Below are positions 42,994 through 54,587 of a DNA stretch of 64,000 nt, in pieces. The notes below the pieces were generated by a model. That model saw only the letters and a program-made list of their open reading frames with translations, searched no databases and was not told the DNA's origin. The stretch is taken from positions 186,001-250,000 of the forward strand of contig NZ_QQOH01000002.1 of NCBI RefSeq assembly GCF_003345655.1, given 5' to 3'. A program made the translations under genes and the position numbers. Each line of letters opens with the position of its first letter. Position 1 is the stretch's first letter. The DNA comes from Motiliproteus coralliicola. Lineage in GTDB: Bacteria; Pseudomonadota; Gammaproteobacteria; Pseudomonadales; Balneatricaceae.

Positions 42994-44871
42994 ATGGATA
43001 GATCCGACCTACAGCAGTTCTATATTCCGGAGGAGCAGTCGTTCTACCTGCTCAGTCAGGATGATGCGCGCAAGCTGAAGAACTGGGTCAATCTGTGTCG
43101 TACCCAACTCGAACGCTTGGGCTACAGCGATATCGAGATGATCGGCAAGGGCGCGTTCGGCTTTGTGTTCGGCGGTATCGACCGGCTCGGGCGCCAGCTG
43201 GTGTTCAAGTTCTCTCGTATCACCCTACCGCAGCATGTGCAGGATCGGCTCGAAGAGGAAGCCTACATGCTGTCGCAGGTGGAGCATCGGCGGGTACCGA
43301 AGCTGATCGAGTTCCAGCGGGTCAAACGCCAGGCGATCATGGTGATGGAACGCTCGCCGGGGATGGACCTGGAACAACTGTCGTTGCGCGAAGGGCCGCT
43401 GTCGCCCCGTCTGGTGATCCATATCGCCGCGCAGTTGGCGGATATTCTGTTGTCGCTCCGCGGTGCCGCGATTAGCAGTAATCGACCGCTGGTTCATGGC
43501 GATATCAAACCGTCCAATGTGATGTTCGATCCTCGCGACGAGTCGATCGGTTTGATCGATTGGGGCTCGGCGGTGTTTGCCCAGCTTGACGAGCAGTATC
43601 AGCATGTCGGTGCCAACGTGATGGAGCTGATGTCGGACGATCTGCAAAACAGCAACGCCCGGCTGGGTGACGTCTACTTTATCGGTGAAGAGCAGCTCAA
43701 CGGCGGCCTGTCGACGCCGCGCTTTGACGAGCAGGGTGCGGCCGGAACCCTGTATGCGCTGGCTTCCGGGCAGTCATGCCGCTTCGGCCATCTAGCGATT
43801 CCGCCTACTTCGCTGGGCTTGCCGCAGGAATTCGCCCGGGTGTTGGAGGGATTGTTGTCGACCGAGCCCGAGGTGCGGCAGAAAGCTGGGGACTACTGGC
43901 TGCGCAATATGGCGTCGATGGCGCGGCTGATGATGGTGGATCTGCCGGTCGAGCCGATCGCCCAGCAGGTACCGGTTTGGATTCACCAACAGAGCCGCCC
44001 GATCGACTCTGTAGTCTACAGTTCCCGCAAAGCCTTCCTGAAGGAGGAGGGGGTTCACGACAACTATCTGGATATCGACGACGTTCAGTTCGATCGCTAC
44101 TACAAGAACTTCCTGCAGGGCATGGGCGAGACCGAGAAGGCGTTCCTGGCCGCGGTCAGCCGGTTGGGTAAGTTCCCGGTGGTGGGTGGTCTGGCGGTGC
44201 GGTGGGAGAGCGACGGGGTCTATATCGACTCCTGCCTGAACCTGCACGACCCTAGCCTGCGCGAGGCCTTCGTCAGCACCGTCAACAACCTGGTGACGCT
44301 GGCCCGTTCAATCTACCGTCAGGGGATCTTCAAGAGCTGTCTGTTCGATGCCCGCTGCACCCTGCATGTGGAGCGCGAGCATGCCGAGTTGCCGTTTGTG
44401 CCTGAGCCGGATCAACAGATTCCTTATGAGGTGGCCGCGGTGCCGGATCTGGAGGATCAGAGCCGCTTGCACTCCTACTTCGAGGATGGCCGCGACCCGG
44501 AGGAAAACCTGGAGCTGCCGGGATCGATCATCGAGGTGATCAAGCGCCTGAACCAGCTACACCATACCGGGCTGATCATCTTCGAAAGTCTGGAAACCCA
44601 CCTGAAGATTCACAGCTACTTCAAGCTGCTGAATCCGGATCAGGAGTCGGAGTTCGTCGACTGCCTGGAGCAATTGATGGTGGCGGTGCCCCTGATCCGT
44701 GGTCTCGGCGTGGCCGGTTTTATGAAAATGCCCTATAAGGACACCCGCTTTTTCGACCATATCGACCGGTTACCGGAGCGCTACTACCCCCGCAATCCGA
44801 AGCAGCTGCTGGATCAGACCGCCCCGGTTGAAGCCGATCATCTCGAATCGACTCAAGCCGAATCGGCCTAG
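42994..44871 (+). CDS. Protein kinase-like protein with a long uncharacterised C-terminal region
   Basis: 625 residues from ATG 42994. The N-terminal part is a eukaryotic-type Ser/Thr kinase fold: glycine loop IGKGAFGFVFGG (~49), ATP lysine in LVFKFS (~70), catalytic loop LVHGDIKPSNVMFD (~168) and DWGS in place of DFG (~189). The C-terminal ~300 residues have no family I recognise. No membrane helix, so cytosolic. Key residues suggest an active kinase. It is a single gene following the bkd terminator; targets are unknown. Confidence 0.82.
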   Translation: MDRSDLQQFYIPEEQSFYLLSQDDARKLKNWVNLCRTQLERLGYSDIEMIGKGAFGFVFGGIDRLGRQLVFKFSRITLPQHVQDRLEEEAYMLSQVEHRRVPKLIEFQRVKRQAIMVMERSPGMDLEQLSLREGPLSPRLVIHIAAQLADILLSLRGAAISSNRPLVHGDIKPSNVMFDPRDESIGLIDWGSAVFAQLDEQYQHVGANVMELMSDDLQNSNARLGDVYFIGEEQLNGGLSTPRFDEQGAAGTLYALASGQSCRFGHLAIPPTSLGLPQEFARVLEGLLSTEPEVRQKAGDYWLRNMASMARLMMVDLPVEPIAQQVPVWIHQQSRPIDSVVYSSRKAFLKEEGVHDNYLDIDDVQFDRYYKNFLQGMGETEKAFLAAVSRLGKFPVVGGLAVRWESDGVYIDSCLNLHDPSLREAFVSTVNNLVTLARSIYRQGIFKSCLFDARCTLHVEREHAELPFVPEPDQQIPYEVAAVPDLEDQSRLHSYFEDGRDPEENLELPGSIIEVIKRLNQLHHTGLIIFESLETHLKIHSYFKLLNPDQESEFVDCLEQLMVAVPLIRGLGVAGFMKMPYKDTRFFDHIDRLPERYYPRNPKQLLDQTAPVEADHLESTQAESA

Positions 44872-44912
44872 GCGTTTCCGATCCCCCTCAACGGCAATCG
44901 CAAACGGCGACG

Positions 44913-45812
44913 TTATGCCGGCGGCCTGCCGGCTATCTGGTGCAGCACCGGAATCATCGCGCTGGCGGCGCTTGAGAGCGGATAGCGTTTACGGGTGTAG
45001 ATCCCGACTTGGCGGGCCACCTGCGGCTGCTGGATCGGTCGCCATTCGGCTCCCTGCTGTTCGATCTGCGGAATACAGAGCGACGGCACTACACTGACCC
45101 CCAGGCCGCAGACCACCATTCGAATAATGGTCACCAGCTGATGGGACTCGAACTCGATATTCAGCGCCAGCTGATGCTCGGCGACGATATCCAGCACCAT
45201 CTGACGGATCATCGACGGAGCCTGCAGGGTTAAAAACGGCGAGTCGGCGAGCTGCGGCCAGTTCAGCGTCGAATGGTCCAGCAGTGGATGTTCCGGCGGC
45301 AGAACCGCAACGAAGTTGTCGGTGTAGAGTGGTTCGAAGGCGAGGTCGTCGCTGCAATCCAGCTCGAAGGCGACCGCCATCTCCACCTGGCCGCTGGCCA
45401 CCATCGCCACCGCTTCTTCGGCAACCACATCCTGTACCCGGATTCTTACCGCCGGATAGGATTGGCGGTACTCAGCCAGCGCACTGGGCAGCTGGTGACC
45501 GGCAAAGGAAGGCATCGCCGCCACGGTCAGCAGACCGCGTTTAAGGGCGAACAGGTTATGCAGATCATCCAGCGCGCCGTCCCAGTCCTGCAGCAACCGC
45601 AGCGCTACCGGCAGGAACTGTTCCCCCTCGGGGGTCAGCGCCAGCACTCGGGTCGAGCGAACCAGCAGGGTGCCGCCCACCGCTTGTTCCAGATTACGGA
45701 TGGCGATACTCAGGGCCGGTTGCGACAGGTGCACCCGGTCACTGGCTTCGGTAAAACTGCCGGTTTGCGCGACCGCAATAAAGGCCCGCAGCTGCTTGAT
45801 CGATATATTCAT
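44913..45812 (-). CDS. LysR-family transcriptional regulator
   Basis: 299 residues from the ATG at 45812 (a TTG two codons upstream is possible). N-terminal HTH (FIAVAQTGSFTEASDRVHLS to QPALSIAIRNLEQAVGG), then a substrate-binding effector domain. It is convergent with the kinase-like gene and divergent from the DUF3014 gene. Target unknown. Confidence 0.92.
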   Translation of the reverse strand: MNISIKQLRAFIAVAQTGSFTEASDRVHLSQPALSIAIRNLEQAVGGTLLVRSTRVLALTPEGEQFLPVALRLLQDWDGALDDLHNLFALKRGLLTVAAMPSFAGHQLPSALAEYRQSYPAVRIRVQDVVAEEAVAMVASGQVEMAVAFELDCSDDLAFEPLYTDNFVAVLPPEHPLLDHSTLNWPQLADSPFLTLQAPSMIRQMVLDIVAEHQLALNIEFESHQLVTIIRMVVCGLGVSVVPSLCIPQIEQQGAEWRPIQQPQVARQVGIYTRKRYPLSSAASAMIPVLHQIAGRPPA

Positions 45813-46013
45813 AAACAATATTTATAAATTATCGGCAGTATTATTGTCTAACTTATTCAATAGGAGGCTTAAGGCCGCCCGCTTTCAACGGCACCAGCGT
45901 CGCAACAATGACGCCCAGATGAGACGCAAGCGATTGAAAAACAGGACCAACCGGTTGGCTTCCGGGAGCGGGGCCGTGTTAGATTCGAACAAAACCGAAG
46001 GAAGGCGACGTCT

Positions 46014-46949
46014 GTGAACATTCGGCAACATTCTCAGCGGGGGCTGGCTCTGGTCCAGGTTCTGCTGCTGTTGGTCACCCTGCTGCTGGCCGTTGGGGTC
46101 GGTTACCTGATGTTGAAGCAACCGCCCGATGCTCCGCTGGTCAGCGGCACAACCCAACGCCCCTCTACTGAGGTGATTACAACCCCGGTGCAGCCGCAGA
46201 CACTGGAGCCGGTGGTGCAACCCGCACAACCCGAGAATCAGCGTGTCGACAGCGTGGTGACGGCTGCCGACACCGAGCAAGCCCCGCAGTCATTGCGGCC
46301 GGAACCGGTGGCCGCGTTTGCGCCTGCCCCGGCTCTGAAACTGGATGATCCCTCGTTACCATCGCTCGACAACAGCGACCGCACTTTTAGGCAAGACCTG
46401 GCCGCGCTGGAGCCGAGTCGGTTGTTGCTGGATTGGCTGATCGATAAGGAGCTGATCCGTAAACTGGTGGTTACCATCGATAACATGGCGCAGGGCAAGA
46501 TCCCCCGCAAACACAGCCCGTTGAAGCCGATGTCGGATAAATTCCGCCCGTCGGTCAAGGGTGAGCAGATCTGGCTGGATGGGTATAACTTCGGTCGCTA
46601 CAGCTCCTATCTGACGTTGTTGGAGAAGATCGACAGCCGGTCCTGGGTTGAGATCTATCGGCGCTACTACCCCTTGATGCAGCAGGCTTATGCCGAGCTG
46701 GGTTACCCGCGTCAACGTTTTCATGATCGGGTACTGATGGCGCTGGACCACCTGTTATCGGCACCGGTCAAGCCCAGGGCGTTGGCGCTGGCACAGCCGT
46801 CGGTGATGTTTGTCTATGCCGATCCCAAGCTTGAACAGCTCAGTGCGGTCCATAAGCAGATGCTGCGAATCGGCCCGGTCAACGCCGCCCGCGTGCTGGA
46901 GATGGCCGCGGTATTACGCACCGAGTTGGGGCGGCTGCAGGAGCTCTGA
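46014..46949 (+). CDS. DUF3014 domain protein
   Basis: 311 residues, GTG start. An N-terminal membrane helix (ALVQVLLLLVTLLLAVGVGYL) and a Pro/Gln-rich linker (about 35-110) precede the DUF3014 body (LLDWLIDKELIRKLVVTIDN, YNFGRYSSYLTLLEKID, RFHDRVLMALDHLL). Probably anchored in the inner membrane facing the periplasm. Function of the family is unknown. Confidence 0.85.
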   Translation: MNIRQHSQRGLALVQVLLLLVTLLLAVGVGYLMLKQPPDAPLVSGTTQRPSTEVITTPVQPQTLEPVVQPAQPENQRVDSVVTAADTEQAPQSLRPEPVAAFAPAPALKLDDPSLPSLDNSDRTFRQDLAALEPSRLLLDWLIDKELIRKLVVTIDNMAQGKIPRKHSPLKPMSDKFRPSVKGEQIWLDGYNFGRYSSYLTLLEKIDSRSWVEIYRRYYPLMQQAYAELGYPRQRFHDRVLMALDHLLSAPVKPRALALAQPSVMFVYADPKLEQLSAVHKQMLRIGPVNAARVLEMAAVLRTELGRLQEL

Positions 46950-47081
46950 TCGTCCCGAAGCACTGGTTTGAGTGGGTGGCTATTAGTAAGATTCATCCAC
47001 CGATGGGCGACTTTTTTCCAGCCTGTTGGCATAATTCTCGGCGCAGTAGCGAGAAAAAATAACAATAAGATGGTGAAGCTA

Positions 47082-47555
47082 ATGGATGCGCGCGTACCCT
47101 TCTGCGCTTACCAGTCCTGCGTTCAGCCGGACTGGATCGACTATAACGGCCATATGAACGTGGCCTACTATGTATTGGCCTTTGATCAGGCTACCGATGC
47201 GTTCAACTCCAACCTGGATCTTGGTCCCGAGTATGTCGCCAGGACCCGCAAATCCCTGTTCGTTGTCGATATGAACGTCACCTACCGCCGCGAACTCAAA
47301 GAGGGCGCGCGGATCAGTTGTACCACCCAGCTGCTCGAATTCGACGCCAAGAAGGTGCGCCTGTTTCATCAGATGTTTCAGGACGATGAGGGCTTTCTGG
47401 CCGCCACTAACGAGTTGATCATGGTCCATGTGGATCTGGAAACCGGCAAGAGCTGTCCGTTCCCGGAAGCGACGCTGGAAAGACTGCAGGCGATGGCGCG
47501 GCAGCACCAGAGTTTGGCGATTCCGGAGAATGCAGGACGGGTATTGTCGCTCTGA
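47082..47555 (+). CDS. Hotdog-fold thioesterase (4HBT type)
   Basis: 157 residues from ATG 47082 (GGTGA just upstream; ATG 47070 also possible). The hotdog motif DWIDYNGHMNVAYYVLAFDQ is typical of 4HBT/carnitine-type thioesterases, with VVDMNVTYRREL. Cytosolic hydrolysis of a small acyl-CoA is expected; substrate unknown. A hairpin with T-rich end follows at 47612. Confidence 0.85.
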   Translation: MDARVPFCAYQSCVQPDWIDYNGHMNVAYYVLAFDQATDAFNSNLDLGPEYVARTRKSLFVVDMNVTYRRELKEGARISCTTQLLEFDAKKVRLFHQMFQDDEGFLAATNELIMVHVDLETGKSCPFPEATLERLQAMARQHQSLAIPENAGRVLSL

Positions 47556-47611
47556 AGTTTCAGAGACAGTGTCTGTAATCGATTATCGAGTCTTTCGTTA
47601 AAGCACCGGTT

Positions 47612-47638
47612 GCGCCCCCTAGGGCGCCTTCATTTTGT
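47612..47638 (+). terminator. Possible terminator after the thioesterase gene
   Basis: GCGCCC-CCTA-GGGCGC followed by CTTCATTTT; a short GC stem with a poor T-run. Confidence 0.45.
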
Positions 47639-47639
47639 C

Positions 47640-48080
47640 AATCGCAACAAAACGAAGCAAAAGCGCTTTTCGGTGCCAGCCGCCTGCTTCCGTCCTAACG
47701 GGTTCATTGCGCGCGCAAGCGTAATCCGGGGCACAGCAACGGGGGCTTCCTGCCCCGATGCTGCGGCTCGGCGTCCTGCCTCGCCCCTCTTTGAAAAAGA
47801 GGGCCTGATCCGAATTCCGCTTCCGTGCTCACCGGCAGCAATGACAGGTCTTCGACTAAACAACAGAAGTGCAGGCTTGCACCTCCACCCCTTCGGCCCG
47901 CCTCAGACAGGGGTTTATAGCGCCGAAGGCGCGTACCCGCAGGGCGTTTTCTCAGGGGCCGCCTAGGATTCTTAAGGATATGGCGGCGCATATCCTTAAG
48001 GCGCTGATAAGCGAAACAATGGCTGAACTCAGACGCGGAAAATTTTTCTCCGTGCTACCGAGTCGTTCAGACATTGCAGT
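47640..48080. other. 440-bp hairpin-rich intergenic region without a supported gene
   Basis: It contains several stems: GGGGCTTCCTGCCCC (about 47742-47756), CCCTCTTT-ga-AAAGAGGG-like (about 47784-47804), GCGCC-GAA-GGCGC, and a perfect CTTAAGGATATG-gcggcg-CATATCCTTAAG (47971-48000). Open frames exist on both strands but look like noncoding repeat translations, with no ribosome site or family. It may be a dispersed repeat element or structured RNA. Confidence 0.45.
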
Positions 48081-48085
48081 CGTTT

Positions 48086-48115
48086 AAAAAAAAGGCCCGC
48101 AGCATGGCAGGCCTT
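48086..48115 (-). terminator. Terminator of the acetoacetyl-CoA synthetase gene
   Basis: Minus strand: AAGGCC-TGC-catgc-TGC-GGGCCTT followed by T(6) or more, just after the gene's stop codon. Confidence 0.85.
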
Positions 48116-48136
48116 CAGATCCATGGATATCCCCGA

Positions 48137-50083
<1,947 letters not shown>

Positions 50084-50283
50084 GGTCGAGTCCTGAGGAA
50101 TTATTCTGTTGTTGTAGAAGGATTATTCATGTTGTTCTTATATTTGTTAAATGTAGTTATTTAATCGATTTATTTGGTTTGTTTATAAGTCTAGTCGAAG
50201 GGTGACTGGTGGCTGTGCGGTCTAGCCAGTATGATCAGTAAAACTTTAGCTGCTGCCGCACCGGTCGGCCCGATAGGACGCCA

Positions 50284-50835
50284 ATGAACGAAAAGTTAAA
50301 ACAGGATGCCTGGATCCAGGAGGCCTTCTCCGCCCTGGCCGAGGGTGGTGTGGCTGCTGTGAAGGTCGAGGTGCTGGCAAAGCGTTTGAAGGTCACCAAG
50401 GGCAGCTTCTATTGGCACTTCAAGAATCGGCCCCAGCTGCTTGAGAAGATGTTGGAGAGTTGGCGTGAAGGGCGAATCCGCACCATCCGTGAGCAGGTGG
50501 AGGGCGATCGTCCCGCCGGTCAAATTCTCGACGAGTTGCTGCAGCTCTATCTGGATCGTGCCAATCCGCGGGGTAATGCGATCGAGCTGGCGGTACGCGA
50601 CTGGGCCCGTAGCGATGAAGCGGCGGCGGGAGCGGTGGCTCTGGTTGACCGTCAGCGACTCGAGTCGGTGGCCGGTCTCTATCGACAGCTGACCGATTCG
50701 GAAGCCGAAGCCTACGCCAAGGCATTCCTGTTCTACAGCTACGTATTTGGCAGCAGTCTGGTGAATACCAGCGCCAGTGAGGTCGTTGATGACGCCGAGC
50801 TACGCCAACGTTGTGGCGCGCTACTGGTCAATTGA
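50284..50835 (+). CDS. TetR-family regulator
   Basis: 183 residues. N-terminal HTH: GGVAAVKVEVLAKRLKVTKG, then SFYWHFKNRPQLLEKML. Divergent from acetoacetyl-CoA synthetase, with isovaleryl-CoA dehydrogenase convergent on the other side, so it may regulate ketone or leucine catabolism (inference). A bidirectional terminator follows. Confidence 0.9.
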   Translation: MNEKLKQDAWIQEAFSALAEGGVAAVKVEVLAKRLKVTKGSFYWHFKNRPQLLEKMLESWREGRIRTIREQVEGDRPAGQILDELLQLYLDRANPRGNAIELAVRDWARSDEAAAGAVALVDRQRLESVAGLYRQLTDSEAEAYAKAFLFYSYVFGSSLVNTSASEVVDDAELRQRCGALLVN

Positions 50836-50875
50836 GGCTGAAATCCTAGAGACCTGAGTCCAGAGAGTTCTAAAT

Positions 50876-50916
50876 AAAAACGGCCCCTGTCGATAGTTAC
50901 CGACAGGGGCCGTTTT
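50876..50916. terminator. Bidirectional terminator between tetR and ivd
   Basis: AAAACGGCCCCTGTCG-atagttac-CGACAGGGGCCGTTTT; a perfect stem with A/T runs at both ends, between convergent genes. Confidence 0.9.
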
Positions 50917-50938
50917 GTATCACGCGAAATTCTACTGA

Positions 50939-52105
50939 TTAGTTACCGACGAACAGTTCGCGACCGATCAGCATCCGGCGAATCTCGGACGTACCGGCGC
51001 CGATCTCGTACAGTTTGGCGTCACGTAGCAGGCGACCGCTGGCGAATTCGTTGATGTAACCGTTACCGCCCAGCAGCTGGATGGTGTCCAGAGCCATCTT
51101 GGTGGCCAGCTCGGCGCTATAGAGGATCGCGCCAGCGGCATCCTTACGGGTAGTTTCCTTACGATCACAGGCCTTGGCAACCGCGTAGACGTAGGACTTG
51201 GCGGCGTTCATGCCGGTGTACATATCGGCGATCTTGCCCTGTACCAGCTGGAACTCACCGATTGACTGACCGAACTGCTTGCGGTCGCGGATGTAGGGAA
51301 CGGCCAGGTCCATGCAGGAGTCCATGATCCCCAGCGGGCCGGCTGACAGTACCGCACGCTCGTAGTCGAGGCCGCTCATCAGTACCTTCACGCCCTTGTT
51401 CAGCTCACCCAGGATGTTCTCCTTCGGAACCACGCAATCTTCGAATACCAGCTCGCAGGTGTTGGAGCCGCGCATGCCCAGCTTGTCCAGCTTCTGCGCC
51501 CGAGAGAAGCCCGGTGCGTCGCGCTCGACGATAAAGGCGGTGATGCCGTGCGGGCCTGCGGAGGTGTCGGTCTTGGCGTAGATCACGTAGACATTGGCGT
51601 CCGGACCGTTGGTGATCCACATTTTGTTGCCGTTGAGCAGGAAGTGATCGCCGTTATCGCGGGCGGTCAATTTCATGCTGACCACGTCGGAGCCGGCATT
51701 GGGCTCGGACATCGCCAGGGCGCCGATATGTTCGCCGCTGATCAGTTTGGGCAGGTACTTCTGCTTCTGCTCTTCATTACCGTTGCGGTTGATCTGGTTA
51801 ACGCACAGGTTGGAGTGGGCGCCGTAGGACAGACCGACGGAGGCTGAGGCTCGGCTGATCTCCTGCATTGCGACTACGTGGGCCAGGTAACCCATCTCTA
51901 CCCCGCCGTACTGCTCCGGTACGGTGATACCCAGCAGACCCATCTCACCGAATTTCTTCCACAGCTCGTTGGGGAAGGCGTTTTCCTGGTCGATCTTCTC
52001 GGCGTTGGGGGCGATCTCGGCGGCGGCAAATGCATTGACCTGCTCGCGCAGCATGTCGACGGTTTCGCCCAGATCGAAGTTAAAACCTTTGTAGCTGGAA
52101 ATCAT
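50939..52105 (-). CDS. liuA: Isovaleryl-CoA dehydrogenase
   Basis: 388 residues, acyl-CoA dehydrogenase fold. The catalytic Glu lies in [19 protein letters not shown], the position specific to isovaleryl-CoA dehydrogenases, and FAD contacts are in [21 protein letters not shown]. Third step of leucine degradation (isovaleryl-CoA to 3-methylcrotonyl-CoA). The other liu genes are not in the window; it is a lone gene with a terminator. Confidence 0.92.
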   Translation of the reverse strand: MISSYKGFNFDLGETVDMLREQVNAFAAAEIAPNAEKIDQENAFPNELWKKFGEMGLLGITVPEQYGGVEMGYLAHVVAMQEISRASASVGLSYGAHSNLCVNQINRNGNEEQKQKYLPKLISGEHIGALAMSEPNAGSDVVSMKLTARDNGDHFLLNGNKMWITNGPDANVYVIYAKTDTSAGPHGITAFIVERDAPGFSRAQKLDKLGMRGSNTCELVFEDCVVPKENILGELNKGVKVLMSGLDYERAVLSAGPLGIMDSCMDLAVPYIRDRKQFGQSIGEFQLVQGKIADMYTGMNAAKSYVYAVAKACDRKETTRKDAAGAILYSAELATKMALDTIQLLGGNGYINEFASGRLLRDAKLYEIGAGTSEIRRMLIGRELFVGN

Positions 52106-52444
52106 GATGCTGATCCCTCGTTGGAATTATTTGTGGGTTGCCGGTTCGATCACGGTCCGGGACGGCGGGAGCGGATCGAGGCTGGATAGAACGCATCCTA
52201 GGCAACTACCAGATTTATGTCAATACGCCACCGTATGGTTGGTGGAAAAATAATCACCAACTTTGCTCTAGCGGCGGGTGAAGCGCGGCATAATTCCCCC
52301 TACAATGGAAACTATCCAGAGCCGACGCCGAACATCCGCTTGGAGCTGTCGGGATCTCATCGTTTAAACACTCAATCGTTGAGTTGGACGGAGGCTGAAG
52401 GCCTGCGTTCGCTGCCGATTTACAACCAATAAAAGGTGCTTTAC
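52106..52444. other. Intergenic region between liuA and pdxJ
   Basis: About 340 bp, promoters for both genes expected. A small open frame (52217-52432) lacks a ribosome site and family. No clear repeat or operator seen. Confidence 0.4.
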
Positions 52445-53224
52445 ATGCCGATCGCTACTGCGCTTAGCGTCAACCTGAACAAGATCGCCCTGATGCGAAA
52501 TTCTCGTTTGTCCGGTATTCCCAGTGTCACCGAAGCGGCCCGGGTCGCGATCGCCAATGGCGCCGATGGCATCACCGTCCATCCGCGACCGGACCTACGC
52601 CATATCCGCCCCAGCGATGTCTACGAGCTGGCGGCGATGCTGCAGGTGGAATTCAATATCGAGGGCAACCCGTTCGAAGGGGCGATGGGCGAGTATCCGG
52701 GATTTCTGGAGCTGGTGCGTAAGGTACGCCCAGCCCAGTGCACATTGGTTCCCGATGCGCAGGATCAGCTGACCTCCGATCATGGCTGGGACCTGCAGCA
52801 GCACGGTCAGCAGCTCAAGCCGATTATCGATGAGCTCAAGGCCCGGGGGATCCGGGTCAGCCTGTTTATGGATGCCGATTCCGACGATATCGAGCTGGCT
52901 GCCGCACTGGGGGCCGATCGGATCGAGCTCTATACCGAGTCTTACGCCGATGCCTATGGCTCTGAGCAGCAGCAGGCGGTTTTCGAAACCTTCCTCAATG
53001 CTGCCGAGCGAGCCCAGGCCGCCGGTCTTGGGGTTAATGCCGGTCACGATCTGAATCTGGATAACCTGGCGCTGATGGCCAGTATTCCCAACCTGGAAGA
53101 GGTCTCGATCGGTCACGCGCTGGTAGCCGATGCCCTGATGATGGGGTTGGGCGATGCCGTCAGTGCCTACAAGGCAATTTTGGTCAAAGCCGGGATCGAG
53201 TCCGGGGCTGAGTCGAACTCATGA
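52445..53224 (+). CDS. pdxJ: Pyridoxine 5'-phosphate synthase
   Basis: 259 residues from ATG 52445 with AAAGGTG upstream. TIM-barrel PdxJ motifs: LSVNLNKIALMRNSR, DGITVHPRPDLRHI, NIEGNPFEG, LVPDAQDQLTSDHG and SIGHALVADAL. It condenses 1-deoxyxylulose 5-phosphate with aminoacetone phosphate. Not in the usual recO-pdxJ place; its stop overlaps a radical SAM gene by 4 bases, implying coupling. Confidence 0.93.
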   Translation: MPIATALSVNLNKIALMRNSRLSGIPSVTEAARVAIANGADGITVHPRPDLRHIRPSDVYELAAMLQVEFNIEGNPFEGAMGEYPGFLELVRKVRPAQCTLVPDAQDQLTSDHGWDLQQHGQQLKPIIDELKARGIRVSLFMDADSDDIELAAALGADRIELYTESYADAYGSEQQQAVFETFLNAAERAQAAGLGVNAGHDLNLDNLALMASIPNLEEVSIGHALVADALMMGLGDAVSAYKAILVKAGIESGAESNS

Positions 53225-54090
53225 GTGAGCTGGACGATCGCATTACGCTGGCCTATGACAGTCATGACCGACTGAGCCAGTACGAGCGCCTGGTCTACCC
53301 GGTGGTCTCTCGCCGTTCGGGTGGCCTGTCGTTGGGTATCAACCTGAATCCGGACAAACGCTGTAACTTTGACTGCGTTTACTGCCAGGTTGAACGCACC
53401 GAACAGGCGCCGGAGTTCGAGCCGACTCTGGAGCAGATTGAACGCGAACTACGGGACTGGTTGGAACAGATCTCTGACCAGGGTTACCGCGGCTACCCGC
53501 TGCGCGATATCGGTCTGGCCGGCGATGGTGAGCCGACCACGGTGCGCATTCTACCCCAGGTGCTGCAGCTGTTGATCGATCTGAAGCAGGAGTACGCGCT
53601 GGCGGATGAGGTCAAACTGGTACTGTTCACCAACGCCACCAAGATCGACCGTAAGGACCTTCAACCAGTATGGGATGGTTTTTATCAGGCCCGTGGTGAA
53701 GTCTGGTGCAAGTTGGACTTCTGGGATGCCGAGTCGCTTGAGCAACTGAACCGTACCCGGGCACCCTTTGATCGACTGGTGAATAAGATTAGCCAGTTCG
53801 GCAATCAGTATCCCTTGGTGTTGCAGTCCTGCTTCTTTAACTGGTGTAACCAGAGCTTCAACATTGACCACTATGATCGATATGTCGAACTGGTGGATCG
53901 GTTGCTGAAGCAGGGAACACAGATCAGCAAGATCCAGGCTTACACGCTGGCTCGACAGCCGTCGGAAGCTCAGGCACGTCCCTGGAGCGATGCTGAAATG
54001 GATGCGTTGGCTGCCGATTTACGTCAGCGCCTACCGGTGGAAGTAGAGCTGTTCTACGAGAAAGGCTCGGAAGAAAATAGTCCGGTGTAG
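53221..54090 (+). CDS. Radical SAM protein, unknown function
   Basis: 289 residues. Cluster motif CNFDCVYCQVE (C-x3-C-x2-C) after GLSLGINLNPDKR; later GLAGDGEPTTV and LVLFTNATKI fit the SAM-binding part. The motif spacing and length resemble the radical SAM group often annotated with MoaA- or wyosine-like proteins, but no specific substrate can be named. Its ATG overlaps the pdxJ stop (ATGA). No terminator between them; phasin genes follow with their own promoter. Confidence 0.85.
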   Translation: MSELDDRITLAYDSHDRLSQYERLVYPVVSRRSGGLSLGINLNPDKRCNFDCVYCQVERTEQAPEFEPTLEQIERELRDWLEQISDQGYRGYPLRDIGLAGDGEPTTVRILPQVLQLLIDLKQEYALADEVKLVLFTNATKIDRKDLQPVWDGFYQARGEVWCKLDFWDAESLEQLNRTRAPFDRLVNKISQFGNQYPLVLQSCFFNWCNQSFNIDHYDRYVELVDRLLKQGTQISKIQAYTLARQPSEAQARPWSDAEMDALAADLRQRLPVEVELFYEKGSEENSPV

Positions 54091-54102
54091 ACCGAGAATA
54101 TC

Positions 54103-54180
54103 TTTTTTGTGCACTGCACAAAAAAATTGTTGACTTCCCCTTAGGGGCGGCCTATATTTATTCTCGTTTTTGCACTGCAA
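54103..54180 (+). promoter_or_regulatory. Phasin 1 promoter bracketed by two operators
   Basis: Operator 1 is TTTTTTGTGCACTGCACAAA (54103-54122). Then TTGACT (54130-54135), 17 bp, TATATT (54153-54158), and operator 2 TTGCACTGCAA (54170-54180) just after the start point. The TGCA-rich palindromes on both sides of the promoter are the layout of a repressor that blocks it; PhaR is the expected family in PHA bacteria. Confidence 0.75.
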
Positions 54181-54207
54181 CATGATTTTCTAGCTAAGGT
54201 GAACGCA

Positions 54208-54567
54208 ATGTACGAAAAAGTACTCGAAGATATGAAGGCCCGCATGCAACCCGTGCTGGATCTGGCTGAAACTAACAAGAAGGCCATGGAAACTCTGGCT
54301 TCTGTACAGAAAGAGTCCATGACTGACGTCGTCAACGCCAGCCTGGAACAGTTCAAGGCCGTTGCCGAGTGCAAGGAGCCGCAAGCTGCTCTGGACCTGC
54401 AGGTCAAGTTCTACAAAGACCTGGAAGCTAAGATGACCGAATCTGCTGAAAAGAGCATCGCGGCCATCAGCGAAGCCAAGGAAGCTTACGTTTCTGCGGT
54501 TGAAGAAGCTGCCAAGAAGGCCACTGCTGAATTCGAAACTGCCGTTCAGCAGGCAACCGGCAAGTAA
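54208..54567 (+). CDS. Phasin family protein (PHA granule coat)
   Basis: 119 residues from ATG 54208 (AAGGTGAACGCA). All-helical amphipathic protein of phasin type; shares MQPVLDLAETNKK.METLA.VQKE.MTDVVNAS with the next gene. It coats polyhydroxyalkanoate granules. No PHA synthase is present in the window. A strong terminator follows. Confidence 0.85.
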   Translation: MYEKVLEDMKARMQPVLDLAETNKKAMETLASVQKESMTDVVNASLEQFKAVAECKEPQAALDLQVKFYKDLEAKMTESAEKSIAAISEAKEAYVSAVEEAAKKATAEFETAVQQATGK

Positions 54568-54587
54568 GCAGACCCGCTGACATCAAA

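Noticed and set aside
47869-48087. 72-codon open frame in the hairpin-rich region
   Set aside because: No ribosome site; it runs through the perfect palindrome and looks like translation of a noncoding repeat.
52217-52432. 71-codon frame upstream of pdxJ
   Set aside because: No ribosome site or recognisable family and it occupies the expected promoter region.
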